Below the pieces are notes generated by a model. It saw only the letters and a list, made by a program, of their open reading frames with translations. It did no database searches and was not told the DNA's origin. A DNA stretch of 64,000 bases from JAWKMZ01 sp041391965 (GTDB taxonomy: Bacteria; Bacteroidota; Bacteroidia; Flavobacteriales; Flavobacteriaceae): positions 1 to 64,000 of the forward strand of contig JAWKMZ010000003.1 of assembly GCA_041391965.1 (NCBI GenBank), given 5' to 3'. Below, one piece after another: positions 53,228 through 61,762 of this stretch (positions within the stretch are counted from its first letter, which is position 1; each line of letters begins with the position of its first letter). A program made the translations under genes and the position numbers.

Positions 53228-53604
53228 TGGAACTAGTAACACCTCTCAACCTCAATACGGATAGTGAGATTGTAAAAAAGCAAATGGAACGTGAAATTCA
53301 ATTGTGGATTGAACAACTGGACTATGTATCATTAGAAGCAGATCGATTAGCTAAAATTGCCTCTAATAAAATAGGCGATAAAGAAATACGAGACGCTTTA
53401 TTAGATAAGATTAATGATAACATCATACTTAGTAATGAGTTGTATTCACACCGTAATTCTTTAATTAATTACAGTGAATGTGATGAGTTGGAATGCGATT
53501 TGTATTATATAGAGCTTCATCAAAAAGTATGTCAAAAATACTTAAGACATATCCAAGAGTATCGCGAACTTAAAGAACATGTTTATTTACAACTGCTCAT
53601 GTAA
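53224..53604 (+). CDS. Unknown mostly helical protein, last gene of the sigma-54 operon
   Basis: The 126-residue protein has no signal or membrane segment. It is rich in charged helices (for example KKQMEREIQLWIEQLDYVSL, and LRHIQEYRELKEHV near the end), with a SECDELECDLYY segment in the middle. No family is recognised. Its start overlaps the stop of the Rnk/GreA-like gene (ATGA), so translation is coupled and the two products may work together. Confidence 0.65.
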   Translation: MMELVTPLNLNTDSEIVKKQMEREIQLWIEQLDYVSLEADRLAKIASNKIGDKEIRDALLDKINDNIILSNELYSHRNSLINYSECDELECDLYYIELHQKVCQKYLRHIQEYRELKEHVYLQLLM

Positions 53605-53641
53605 CTATTCATATATTAACTATAATTAATTTGGTAGAGCA

Positions 53642-53678
53642 AAGACCATAGTTGAAAAGCTATGGTCTTATTTTTTTA
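53642..53678 (+). terminator. Rho-independent terminator of the sigma-54 operon
   Basis: A stem (AGACCATAG / CTATGGTCT) with an 8-base loop and a run of T, 38 bp after the last stop. Confidence 0.85.
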
Positions 53679-53803
53679 TATAACTTAAATGTTTGCAACA
53701 ATTTAAGCTTGTAACAAATAATCAATAAAGTATAAGCAATTGGTGTAGCACTAAATCTATACAAAACAGCCACACCTAACAAGCATCCATAACTCTTAGC
53801 TGG

Positions 53804-55117
53804 CTAAAGCAATTTCCCTGTTAAAAATAAAGCAGCTACCGAAAAATAAATAATAAGTCCTGTAACATCAACTAAGGTTGCAACAAATGGTGCAGAAGCT
53901 GTTGCAGGATCAAGACCTATTCTTCGTAAAATAAAAGGAATTATGGACCCAGATAAAGTACCCCAAAGCACAATAAAAACTAAGGAAACGGAAACACTTA
54001 AGGCAACTAAAAACCAATAAGGGCCATAATCATAAATGCCTGTTTTTTGCCAAATAAGTATTCGTATAAACCCAATAAACCCTAAGATACCACCTAATAA
54101 CAGACCCGAAAGTATTTCCTTACGCATCACGTGCCACCAGTCGTTTAAATGTAATTCTCGTAATGCCATGGCTCTAATAATAAGTGATGCTGCCTGCGAC
54201 CCTGTATTTCCACCACTCGAAATGATAAGAGGTACAAATAACGCAAGCACAACAGCTTTTTCAATTTCTGTTTCAAAATACCCCATAGCTGAAGCGGTTA
54301 ACATTTCACCAAAAAATAAAATGACCAACCAACCAGCTCTCTTTTTTACCAACGCAATTAATGGCGTTTTTGTATAAGATAAATCCAAACCTTCAACACC
54401 ACCAAATTTTTGAATATCTTCCGTATCTCTTTCTTTTATCTTGTCTAAAATGTCATCAAAAGTTACAATACCTGCCAAGGTGTTTTTATCTGTAATAATG
54501 GGCAGCGCAGACCTATCGTATTTATCAAAGGTGTTAAAGGCAACTTCAATATTGGTGGTGGCTCTAATGGCAATAAATTCTTTGTCCATCAAGTCCAATA
54601 TTTTAGTCTCTGGTTCAGCCATCAGCAGTTCTCCAATCCGTAAATCATCTATCAATTTGTTTTCTTTTGTCACCACATAGATAAAGTTAAGGGTCTCAGC
54701 TTTTTTACCGTGTTTCTTTATATGATCTAATACTTTTTTAACAGTCCAATCAGGATGTGCCTGAATGTAATTTGGAGTCATTAATCTTGCAATACTATCC
54801 TTATGGTAACCAATAAGATTAAGTGCAATATTCTTTTCTTTATCTTCTAACAGATTTACTAATTGTTTGATAATCTCATCCGGAAAATTTTCAAATAACC
54901 GTGTTCTATCATCAGGATTCATGGTATTGATGAGTTCTGCACGTTCTACATTTCCTAAGTTTTTAATAATCTCTTCTTTAATAGGATCATCAAAATAGCT
55001 AAAGACTTCTGTTTTGTTGTCTGTAAGCATTAAATAGGAAATGTATCTATCTTTGCTTTCTAATTTTGAGAGCTGCTCTGCAATATCAGCAGGATGTTGA
55101 TCTTCTATAGTAATCAT
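53804..55117 (-). CDS. mgtE: Magnesium transporter MgtE
   Basis: The 437-residue protein has an N-terminal MgtE superhelical domain (~20-125) and a CBS pair (~130-250; LPIITDKNTLAGIVTFDDIL). Five membrane helices follow, with the conserved pore motif PLIISSGGNTGSQAASLIIRA (split) and GLDPATASAPFVATLVDVTG. The CBS and N-domains close the channel when cytoplasmic Mg2+ is high. The sequence is complete and the family call is firm. Confidence 0.93.
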   Translation of the reverse strand: MITIEDQHPADIAEQLSKLESKDRYISYLMLTDNKTEVFSYFDDPIKEEIIKNLGNVERAELINTMNPDDRTRLFENFPDEIIKQLVNLLEDKEKNIALNLIGYHKDSIARLMTPNYIQAHPDWTVKKVLDHIKKHGKKAETLNFIYVVTKENKLIDDLRIGELLMAEPETKILDLMDKEFIAIRATTNIEVAFNTFDKYDRSALPIITDKNTLAGIVTFDDILDKIKERDTEDIQKFGGVEGLDLSYTKTPLIALVKKRAGWLVILFFGEMLTASAMGYFETEIEKAVVLALFVPLIISSGGNTGSQAASLIIRAMALRELHLNDWWHVMRKEILSGLLLGGILGFIGFIRILIWQKTGIYDYGPYWFLVALSVSVSLVFIVLWGTLSGSIIPFILRRIGLDPATASAPFVATLVDVTGLIIYFSVAALFLTGKLL

Positions 55118-55297
55118 GTCATTAATTCAAAAGCGAAGTAAACTTATTTAATCACAAGCTTCAAAAAGCCTTACAAAATTAAGGTATTTTGTTATTTAAA
55201 AATGGTCTTACCATTTATATTTGCCATTTTTAAGAAAGGATACAGTAAGCAGCTAAAAACACAACCTAACACCTCAAAAACTCACAGCACAAGCCCA

Positions 55298-56341
55298 TTA
55301 AAGTTTATTTTTAACTCTAAAGGTATAGCTCGACACCAAGTCAGTGCCTATATACAAATGCACATCATACAACCCTGAACTCTCAAAAGCGTATTTTATA
55401 CTCAAGGAGCTGTCTTTAATGCTGATGTCTTTTGGATGTACTTTTTCACTCCTGTTGCCACTGTCAATCAGCAGACTTATAGCTTCAGGTGCTACAGGCT
55501 TAAGGAGTTCACATTTAAAAGTAACCATGTCATGCTTTTGTATGGTATTGTGCAGTTTTGTAGGCTCTGAATATGTACTAAGGTTGGTATAGGTCTTACC
55601 GTAAAACACAGGCGCTTCCAAAAAGCTTTCAAAAGTTGGAGCATCGTTTTCAATGAGCAGCCATTTTTTATCAATAGGGAAGTGGTTAATAGCAAAAAGC
55701 TTTGGCTTTGGCAAAAAGAATCCGTCATTATAGTTAAACTCAAACAGATGGGTTGTTGCATTGGGAGTACCGCTGGCCCAAGTAGGGTCGCACAAATACC
55801 ATTTCCCATTTAGCTTTACAGCATTCCACGAGTGGTTAGGCACATCTAATGTTGCAATGTTGGTAGTGCTTGTTCTAGCATAGCCTTGTACCACTTCACA
55901 CTCAATGTCAGCTAAGTTAGAAAGCTCTTTTACAAGATAGGCATAACCTGTACATATCGTTCTGTGCTTTTTTAAAAGCGTTTTAAAAGAAAGCTTTCTA
56001 AACTGTTCATTCCAAGCGTTAAGTTTTAGGTTATCGTTTTTAAAACGTTGCCGTTTTCGCATGTTTTTTTCGTAGAGAGGGTAATCATTAGCAATAGTAA
56101 TACAAACCCATTTGTAAATAGCTCTAAAACGTTCTACATCTGTTGTTAAGTCTGAAGTCAGTTTGTGTGCTAATGCTGGTAAGTTATTCAATTGGTCATG
56201 CTTACATTCCAATGCAATACGGTCTGCTTTATTGAAATTGATAGTATCAAAATCTGCTACTTGCGCATGACATTGGAACGCAACCATAAACAACCCTATA
56301 AATAGCGTGGTTTTTGTTAAAACAAAGCTATTAATAGTCAA
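55298..56341 (-). CDS. Transglutaminase-like domain protein
   Basis: The 347-residue protein has a signal peptide (1-26, ending CHAQ) and a transglutaminase core. The Cys is in HRTICTGYAYLVKEL (~133), the His in VPNHSWNAVKLNGKWYLCDP (~172-191) and the Asp in the WYLCDPTW segment. The C-terminal ~110 residues are beta-rich. In bacteria this fold is often a cysteine protease or peptidase rather than a crosslinker. It lies 4 bp after the carboxypeptidase-like gene, so they form one operon. Confidence 0.82.
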   Translation of the reverse strand: MTINSFVLTKTTLFIGLFMVAFQCHAQVADFDTINFNKADRIALECKHDQLNNLPALAHKLTSDLTTDVERFRAIYKWVCITIANDYPLYEKNMRKRQRFKNDNLKLNAWNEQFRKLSFKTLLKKHRTICTGYAYLVKELSNLADIECEVVQGYARTSTTNIATLDVPNHSWNAVKLNGKWYLCDPTWASGTPNATTHLFEFNYNDGFFLPKPKLFAINHFPIDKKWLLIENDAPTFESFLEAPVFYGKTYTNLSTYSEPTKLHNTIQKHDMVTFKCELLKPVAPEAISLLIDSGNRSEKVHPKDISIKDSSLSIKYAFESSGLYDVHLYIGTDLVSSYTFRVKNKL

Positions 56342-56345
56342 GGTC

Positions 56346-56762
56346 TTAATTAGAGCGTTTGGACTTATAAGGCGTATCGCTATTTAAAGCACCTACAAAC
56401 TCAAGCACATCTTCAGTAAGCTGAATTTTTATAAAGTCAGTAGTATCTTTAATTTTAAACTCAGCCGTTTCATAACCTAAGTAACTTATAAGCAGTACAT
56501 CGCCTGTTTTAAGAGGTTTAGGAAATGTAAATTCGCCTTTAGCATCCGTAGTTGTTCCTGTTTTTGTGCCTTTTAAAATAATACTGGCACTCTCCAAAGG
56601 CCCTTCAGCATTATTGATAACCCCTTTAAGGGTTCGTTCATTTTGTGTGGTAGCTGTTTGACCATAGATAGGACTAAAGCCAACAAACACCATCATAAGA
56701 AACAGCATGACCCCTAAAGTATTAGCTGTTTTTTTTCTAATAGGAATTACTTGTGTTTTCAT
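56346..56762 (-). CDS. Carboxypeptidase regulatory-like domain protein
   Basis: The 138-residue protein has a basic N-terminal segment and signal peptide (to ~35, ending YGQT) followed by a carboxypeptidase-D regulatory-like beta domain (TLKGVINNAEGPLESASIIL ... TTTDAKGEFTFPKPLKTGDV (split) ... LLISYLGYETAEF). Such domains usually precede TonB-dependent receptors, but here the protein ends after one domain. It is probably periplasmic or outer-membrane-attached, and is first in an operon with the transglutaminase gene. Confidence 0.82.
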   Translation of the reverse strand: MKTQVIPIRKKTANTLGVMLFLMMVFVGFSPIYGQTATTQNERTLKGVINNAEGPLESASIILKGTKTGTTTDAKGEFTFPKPLKTGDVLLISYLGYETAEFKIKDTTDFIKIQLTEDVLEFVGALNSDTPYKSKRSN

Positions 56763-56919
56763 AAGTCTAAATAATTTGTTTGTATCAAATATACGCTCAA
56801 AAACATCCTAACAAAAGTGATAATGAGTCAACAGACGTTTTGGATGAGTGAAGTTACTTTATTTTAAAACAAAATGCAATACTATTTTTTAGTTTGTGCT
56901 TTGATTATGAATGAGTTGC

Positions 56920-58455
56920 TTAGTCTTTTATTATTTTCTTCGTAATTAAAAGTTTATCCTTTTCATCTGTTACCTTTATGTAGTATATGCCGGATTTTAA
57001 GCTATTTAAATCAACTACCTTTTCTTGTGATGAAATTACTTTTTCACCTAATTGATTAATTATTTCATATTTTATATTAGCCTCATAAATTATGTTCAAA
57101 ATATCATTTGTTGGATTAGGATATATTGTAATGTTTTTAGTGAAATTATCATTTATAGAAAGTGTTTCAGGTGATAATTTTAAAACCCAATAATCAATTC
57201 CACCATTTGAGTTTTCAGTTTTATTTCCTGAAATACTTGAATTAGATAACCCTCCTAAAATAAAACCATTGTCATCAGTTTGTTGTATTGAATATATACC
57301 ATCACTACCATTTCCTCCAATAGTTTTTTGCCATATTAGATTTCCAGTTTCATCAATTTTGACTAACCAATAATCAAAATCACCTTTTGAATCTTCAGTT
57401 TTGTCTCCTGAAATATTTGAATTGGAGTAGCCTCCCAAAACATATTTCCCATCATTTGTTTGGATTAATGAGGTTAAGGCTTCGTCATTATTTCCTCCAA
57501 TTGTATTTTGCCATTCAATATTACCAATTGAATTTAATTTTATAACCCAATAATCATATCCACCATTTGAATTTTCAGTTTTGTCTCCTGAAATATTTGA
57601 ATTAGAATAACCGCCTAAAATAAAACCATTGTCGTTTGTATTAATTGTTGTGACCAAATAATCATCTAAATCTCCACTTATTGTATTTTGCCATTCAATA
57701 TTGCCGATGGAATTTAATTTTATTATCCAATAATCTACTCCAACGGAATCTTCAGTTTTATCACCTGAAATACCTGAATTTGATTGACCAGAAATAATAA
57801 AACCATTATCATTCGTTTCTTTTATAGAAGATAAAATATCCACATTATTTCCTCCAATTGTATTTTGCCATTCAATATTACCTGTACTATCTAATTTCAC
57901 AACCCAATAATCTCTTAAACCTAAAGACGCTTCTGTCTTGTCAAAAGAAATTGGCGAATTTGATGTGCCTCCTAAAATATAACCACCATCACTTGTTTGT
58001 GAAATTGAATTTAATTCATCCCCATTACTTCCTCCTATAGTATTTTGCCATTCAATATTACCAGTGTTGTCTAATTTTAAAACCCAGAAATCCCCATTAT
58101 TAGAGACTTCCGTTTTATCACCTGAAATTTGTGATTCAGAATGCCCTCCAATTATATAACCACCATCACTTGTGGTTGATAATGTAAATGTGTCTTCATC
58201 TGATTCTCCTCCAATTGTGTTTTGCCATTCAATATTACCTGCATTATTTAGTTTTAAAATCCAATAATCGAAAACTCCATTAGAGTTTTCGGTTTTGTCG
58301 CCTGAAATGTCAGATCTTGAATATCCACCAATAATATAGCCATCATTAACTATTCTCAATTCTGTAAAATTATCTTGCTCACTTCCTCCAATTGTATTTT
58401 GCCATTCTATAGTTGGTGCTGTTTGTGAAAATCCTAAAGAGATATTTAGAATCAT
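56920..58455 (-). CDS. T9SS type A-sorted protein with seven ~57-residue repeats; signal peptide frameshifted
   Basis: The 511-residue protein is built of seven tandem units of about 57 residues, each beginning NIEWQNTIGG and ending with ISGDKTENSNG...DYWVLKL, and a Por-type tail (ITIYPNPTNDILNIIYEAN ... KKIIKD). The first ATG used here (58455) leaves only a half signal peptide. An ATG at 58486 would supply MKKQFF, but the frame is off by one in an A5 run at 58467-58471. Removing one base gives MKKQFFYYLFMILNISLGFSQ, a good signal. Either a real mutation, a phase-variable tract or a sequencing error is possible. The repeats suggest a beta-propeller-like surface protein of unknown function. 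Confidence 0.75.
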   Translation of the reverse strand: MILNISLGFSQTAPTIEWQNTIGGSEQDNFTELRIVNDGYIIGGYSRSDISGDKTENSNGVFDYWILKLNNAGNIEWQNTIGGESDEDTFTLSTTSDGGYIIGGHSESQISGDKTEVSNNGDFWVLKLDNTGNIEWQNTIGGSNGDELNSISQTSDGGYILGGTSNSPISFDKTEASLGLRDYWVVKLDSTGNIEWQNTIGGNNVDILSSIKETNDNGFIISGQSNSGISGDKTEDSVGVDYWIIKLNSIGNIEWQNTISGDLDDYLVTTINTNDNGFILGGYSNSNISGDKTENSNGGYDYWVIKLNSIGNIEWQNTIGGNNDEALTSLIQTNDGKYVLGGYSNSNISGDKTEDSKGDFDYWLVKIDETGNLIWQKTIGGNGSDGIYSIQQTDDNGFILGGLSNSSISGNKTENSNGGIDYWVLKLSPETLSINDNFTKNITIYPNPTNDILNIIYEANIKYEIINQLGEKVISSQEKVVDLNSLKSGIYYIKVTDEKDKLLITKKIIKD

Positions 58456-58614
58456 AAATAAGTAATAAAAAGAATTGCTTTTTCATATTTTGTTTAATTG
58501 ATGTTTTGGGTATTTATGAATTACTATTTGCGTATTTAAGCACGCAATTTAACAAATATATAGAACAAAAACTTATAAGAAGTAACTTCAAACCTCAAAT
58601 TAAACCTAAAGTCC

Positions 58615-58998
58615 CTACTCAAATATCCTATCCTTAAATAGCTGTGTCATTTTCTCAAAATCCTGATGAGGTTTTCTACAAATATAAATTTTCTGGTAAA
58701 GCTCTTCTTCATTATCTGCATACGGATTGTAGATTGATTTAACCAAAGTCACTTCATCAAAATAGGGGTTTAAAAAAGTCACCAACCTGATAACTCAAAG
58801 CAATAACCGTATTGGGCATTTCTCCTTTTGGTGTCCAACTGTAAAAACTTCCATGATAGGAAAAAGCTTTAGGAAGGTTGTAGGACGTTCCAAACAAGTC
58901 CACAGCTCCTGCTTGTGCATAAAGTTTTCCCCAAATTAAGCAATCTTGTTTTTCAGTATCAGGTAAACTGTCGTAAACTGATTGTAAATCTTGCATGG
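58615..58998 (-). pseudogene. C-terminal remnant of a GT39-type mannosyltransferase
   Basis: About 125 residues readable in two frames: QSVYDSLPDTEKQDCLIWGK, then GKLYAQAGAVDLFGTSYNLP, and a final segment ending ICRKPHQDFEKMTQLFKDRI. They match the C-terminal soluble end of dolichyl-phosphate-mannose-type (GT39) membrane glycosyltransferases. All membrane helices are missing. A +1 in a G4 run at 58765-58768 shifts the frame. The fragment begins exactly where the metallophosphoesterase remnant ends. Confidence 0.7.
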
Positions 58999-59318
58999 TT
59001 GTTTTTTAGGAGGTCCACCGCAAGTTGATATTGCCCATGAATGTCACTAAACACCACCATTTTAGACACCTTACTAAAGGTAGAAGCTTCTTGCCGATAG
59101 AGGGTGTCATAGGCAGTGGCATTCAGTTTTTTGGTAGTCACCTTGGCATTAGCGATGTTTTTTTCTATAAGATGCCCTTGGTTTATAAAGATATAAGGGC
59201 CATCATTAATAGGCAGTTTTTCTGTTTGAGAGACTTCCGTTTCAGTAGAAGCATCTTGGCTAAAGCCCTTTAAAAAGGCAAGACTTAAGAAGGTGAGGAG
59301 GCATAGTTGTTTAATCAT
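58999..59318 (-). pseudogene. N-terminal remnant of a calcineurin-like metallophosphoesterase
   Basis: From the ATG at 59318 the frame gives a signal peptide (MIKQLCLLTFLSLAFLKGFS, cleaved before QDAS) and the start of a metallophosphoesterase domain (MVVFSDIHGQYQLAVDLLKNN). The frame then continues in unrelated sequence and stops at 58959. The other metal-ligand motifs (GDxxDRG, GNHE) are absent, so the protein cannot be active. Normal members have ~400 residues. Confidence 0.78.
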
Positions 59319-59356
59319 TTTGATGTGTTTTAAAAAACGGATATAAAGAAAGGGGT

Positions 59357-59836
59357 TTAATTTATAAAAAACCAACCATGGCTTCCAGCAACAGCACCTA
59401 CAATGGTAATTAAGCTAAGAATGAGCAATATCCAATGGGCTTTATGTAGGAATGAAAATGTTTTTTCTGGGTTTTGTGCCACATAAGTTTTAAATAGTTT
59501 ATGAAGAATTAAAGGCTCTAAGACATAGAGAATTACCATAAACAATAGCCAAACAAAGGTCATGGCGTGTAGCCACCAATACTGATAGTCTAAATAACGT
59601 TGCCAACCGTTAAGAGCATACAACATATAAAACCCAGAAAGCCCAGTGATAAGAATTGTAATTTTAGCCTGAACTGAAAAGCGACTTTCGATACGTTCAA
59701 ATGTTTTAAGTTGCTCGTCTTTAGACGACATTTTTTTGATAGCAGGAATGATGACTGTTGTTACCATAGCAACGCCACCAATCCAAAAAACAATAGCAAT
59801 TATATGTATAATGCGTGCCAACGTAATGCGTTCCAT
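59357..59836 (-). CDS. CopD-like four-helix membrane protein
   Basis: The 159-residue protein has four membrane helices (~7-28, ~57-76, ~85-108, ~132-155) and His at helix ends, including LARIIHIIAIVFWIGGVAMV. That pattern is shared by CopD/DUF2269-type and haem- or copper-associated membrane proteins. No signal or extra domain. It is 38 bp upstream of the metallophosphoesterase remnant on the same strand. The family call is moderate and the function unknown. Confidence 0.65.
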   Translation of the reverse strand: MERITLARIIHIIAIVFWIGGVAMVTTVIIPAIKKMSSKDEQLKTFERIESRFSVQAKITILITGLSGFYMLYALNGWQRYLDYQYWWLHAMTFVWLLFMVILYVLEPLILHKLFKTYVAQNPEKTFSFLHKAHWILLILSLITIVGAVAGSHGWFFIN

Positions 59837-59968
59837 ATCATTTAGTGTTTAAATTTTGCTGGTATATATGTGCCTAAGTATAGGCAACGAAGTATCTAAA
59901 ATTGTGTTGCTACTAAGGTAGTAAAAAATAGCGCAAGGTGTTATTGAAATGCCACTAAAAGAGGAGGG

Positions 59969-60493
59969 TTATAAAACCTTGGTCATTACAAAGTTGACAT
60001 AGGTATGCGCTTCCATTGCAAAATCGGCTTCTCCTATGATAGTATAGCCTTGGCGTTTATAAAAGGCGATGGCTTTTGGGTTTTGGTCATAGACTTGTAA
60101 AAACAATTGTCCATGACCTTTAGCACGTACTTCGGATTCGGCAGCCTTTAATAGACCGTATCCAATCCCATGGCCATGAAATTGTCTCATTACATAAAAT
60201 TTGTCGAGTTCGCAAATAGGAATTTGCCGTATGGGGCAGACACTATTATAATACAACTCAGCAACACCAATTGGGTTATTATGTTTATAGGCGACTATCA
60301 ATTGGCTTGGGTCCTTTTGAATCGTTTTTTCAATATGAGCTACTGAAAAGCGTTGGGTTAGATAGTTGGTGGTTTCAAAGGTGATGCCTTCATCGCCATA
60401 GGTTTGGACATACACGGTTTGGAATAAGAGAGATAGCCTTAAGGCATCCGATAATTTAGCATAGGTATATACAAGGTCGTTCATAACGCACAT
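59969..60493 (-). CDS. GNAT family N-acetyltransferase
   Basis: A 174-residue cytoplasmic protein with the GNAT fold: CELDKFYVMRQFHGHGIGYGLLKAAESEV (split) carries the acetyl-CoA-binding (R/Q)xxGxG/A motif, and LQVYDQNPKAIAFYKRQGYTIIGE is the final strand-helix. The substrate is unknown. The start may be the ATG at 60484 (MNDLVY) instead of 60493. Confidence 0.85.
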   Translation of the reverse strand: MCVMNDLVYTYAKLSDALRLSLLFQTVYVQTYGDEGITFETTNYLTQRFSVAHIEKTIQKDPSQLIVAYKHNNPIGVAELYYNSVCPIRQIPICELDKFYVMRQFHGHGIGYGLLKAAESEVRAKGHGQLFLQVYDQNPKAIAFYKRQGYTIIGEADFAMEAHTYVNFVMTKVL

Positions 60494-60552
60494 AATGGTT
60501 ACAGAACGAATATAATCTATATTTTGATGCTATCAAATAGCTTTTGATGCGA

Positions 60553-60583
60553 TGGTATAAAAAAAGAGGAAAGCGTCCTCTTT
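60553..60583 (-). terminator. Rho-independent terminator of yebC
   Basis: AAAGAGGA / TCCTCTTT stem with a 5-base loop; on the minus strand it is followed by a run of T, ~25 bp after the yebC stop. Confidence 0.75.
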
Positions 60584-60607
60584 AGTATGATATCATGCGA
60601 TTGTTTT

Positions 60608-61330
60608 TTAGGCTTCAGTGCTTTCTTCCATGGTGTGATACACGTTTTGAACGTCATCATCTTCTTCTATTTTTTCTAAGAGTTTCTCAACATCAGCTGC
60701 TTCTTCTGGACTCAAAGCTTTGGTAACTTGCGGAATACGCTCAAAACCTGAGGATAAGATTTCTATCCCTCTGCGCTCTAATTCGGACTGGATGGCGCCA
60801 AAGCTTTCAAAAGGTGCATAAATTAAAATACCATCTTCGTCAGCAAAAACCTCTTCAGCACCATAATCAATAAACTCCAATTCCAGTTCTTCTGGGTCTA
60901 AACCTTCAGCATTGATACGGAAGTTACAAGTATGGTCAAACATAAAGACTACAGAACCAGAGGTACCCAAACTGCCATCGCACTTGTTAAAGTAACTTCT
61001 AATGTTGGCAACGGTACGTGTATTGTTGTCGGTAGCGGTTTCAACTAAAATGGCAATGCCATGAGGCGCATAACCTTCAAACAAAACTTCTTTAAAATCG
61101 CCAAGGCTTTTATCAGAAGCTCGTTTAATAGCACGTTCTACATTATCTTTAGGCATATTAACCGATTTGGCATTTTGTATAACGGCTCTTAAGCGTGCAT
61201 TACTGTCTGGGTCTGGACCTCCTTCTTTAACAGCCATTACAATATCTTTACCTATACGCGTAAAGGCTTTGCTCATAGCTGACCAGCGTTTCATTTTACG
61301 TGCTTTGCGAAATTCAAAAGCTCTTCCCAT
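60608..61330 (-). CDS. yebC: YebC/PmpR family DNA-binding/translation-associated protein
   Basis: The 240-residue protein matches YebC throughout: MGRAFEFRKARKMKRWSAMSKAFTRIGKDI (split), NMPKDNVERAIKRASDK, LFEGYAPHGIAILVETATDN and the acidic C-terminal SPEEAADVEKLLEKIEEDDD. YebC-type proteins act on ribosomes at stalling motifs or as transcription regulators. The start and length (about 240) are standard. Confidence 0.94.
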   Translation of the reverse strand: MGRAFEFRKARKMKRWSAMSKAFTRIGKDIVMAVKEGGPDPDSNARLRAVIQNAKSVNMPKDNVERAIKRASDKSLGDFKEVLFEGYAPHGIAILVETATDNNTRTVANIRSYFNKCDGSLGTSGSVVFMFDHTCNFRINAEGLDPEELELEFIDYGAEEVFADEDGILIYAPFESFGAIQSELERRGIEILSSGFERIPQVTKALSPEEAADVEKLLEKIEEDDDVQNVYHTMEESTEA

Positions 61331-61430
61331 ATAATTGTGTTTTATCTGCCACCAAGGTGGAAATTTGAATGATTGAGTTTAAAAAAATGTGCGACAAATT
61401 TAATAAAAAAGATAGGGTTTAAAAAAATGT

Positions 61431-61718
61431 TTAGTCTTGAACTTCTACAATTGCTTCTATGGCTTCTGCTAACTTAAAATCTTTTTCTGTAACGCCTTTG
61501 GCACTATGGGTAGATAAAGCAATGGTCAGCACATTATATACATTAGTCCAATTAGGATGATGGTTTTGGGCTTCACATTCAAAAGCAATTCGGCTCATGG
61601 CACTAAAGCAGTCTTTAAAGTTGTCAAATTCAAATTCGGCATGTAAAGCATTGTCATAGTAATCCCAATCAGGAAAGCGTAGGAGTTTTTTTTCAATAGT
61701 GTCTTTGTCTAATAACAT
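61431..61718 (-). CDS. phhB: 4a-hydroxytetrahydrobiopterin dehydratase
   Basis: The 95-residue protein carries the pterin-4a-carbinolamine dehydratase signature (AFECEAQNHHPNWTNVYNVL with the paired catalytic His, then LSTHSAKGVTEKDFKLA). It recycles the pterin cofactor of aromatic amino acid hydroxylases. Length (~95) is normal. The symbol follows common use; a separate phenylalanine hydroxylase is not in the window. Confidence 0.9.
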   Translation of the reverse strand: MLLDKDTIEKKLLRFPDWDYYDNALHAEFEFDNFKDCFSAMSRIAFECEAQNHHPNWTNVYNVLTIALSTHSAKGVTEKDFKLAEAIEAIVEVQD

Positions 61719-61762
61719 TTGTATAGATTTTGTGTATCTAAAATTAAAGAAAATTAATGGTT

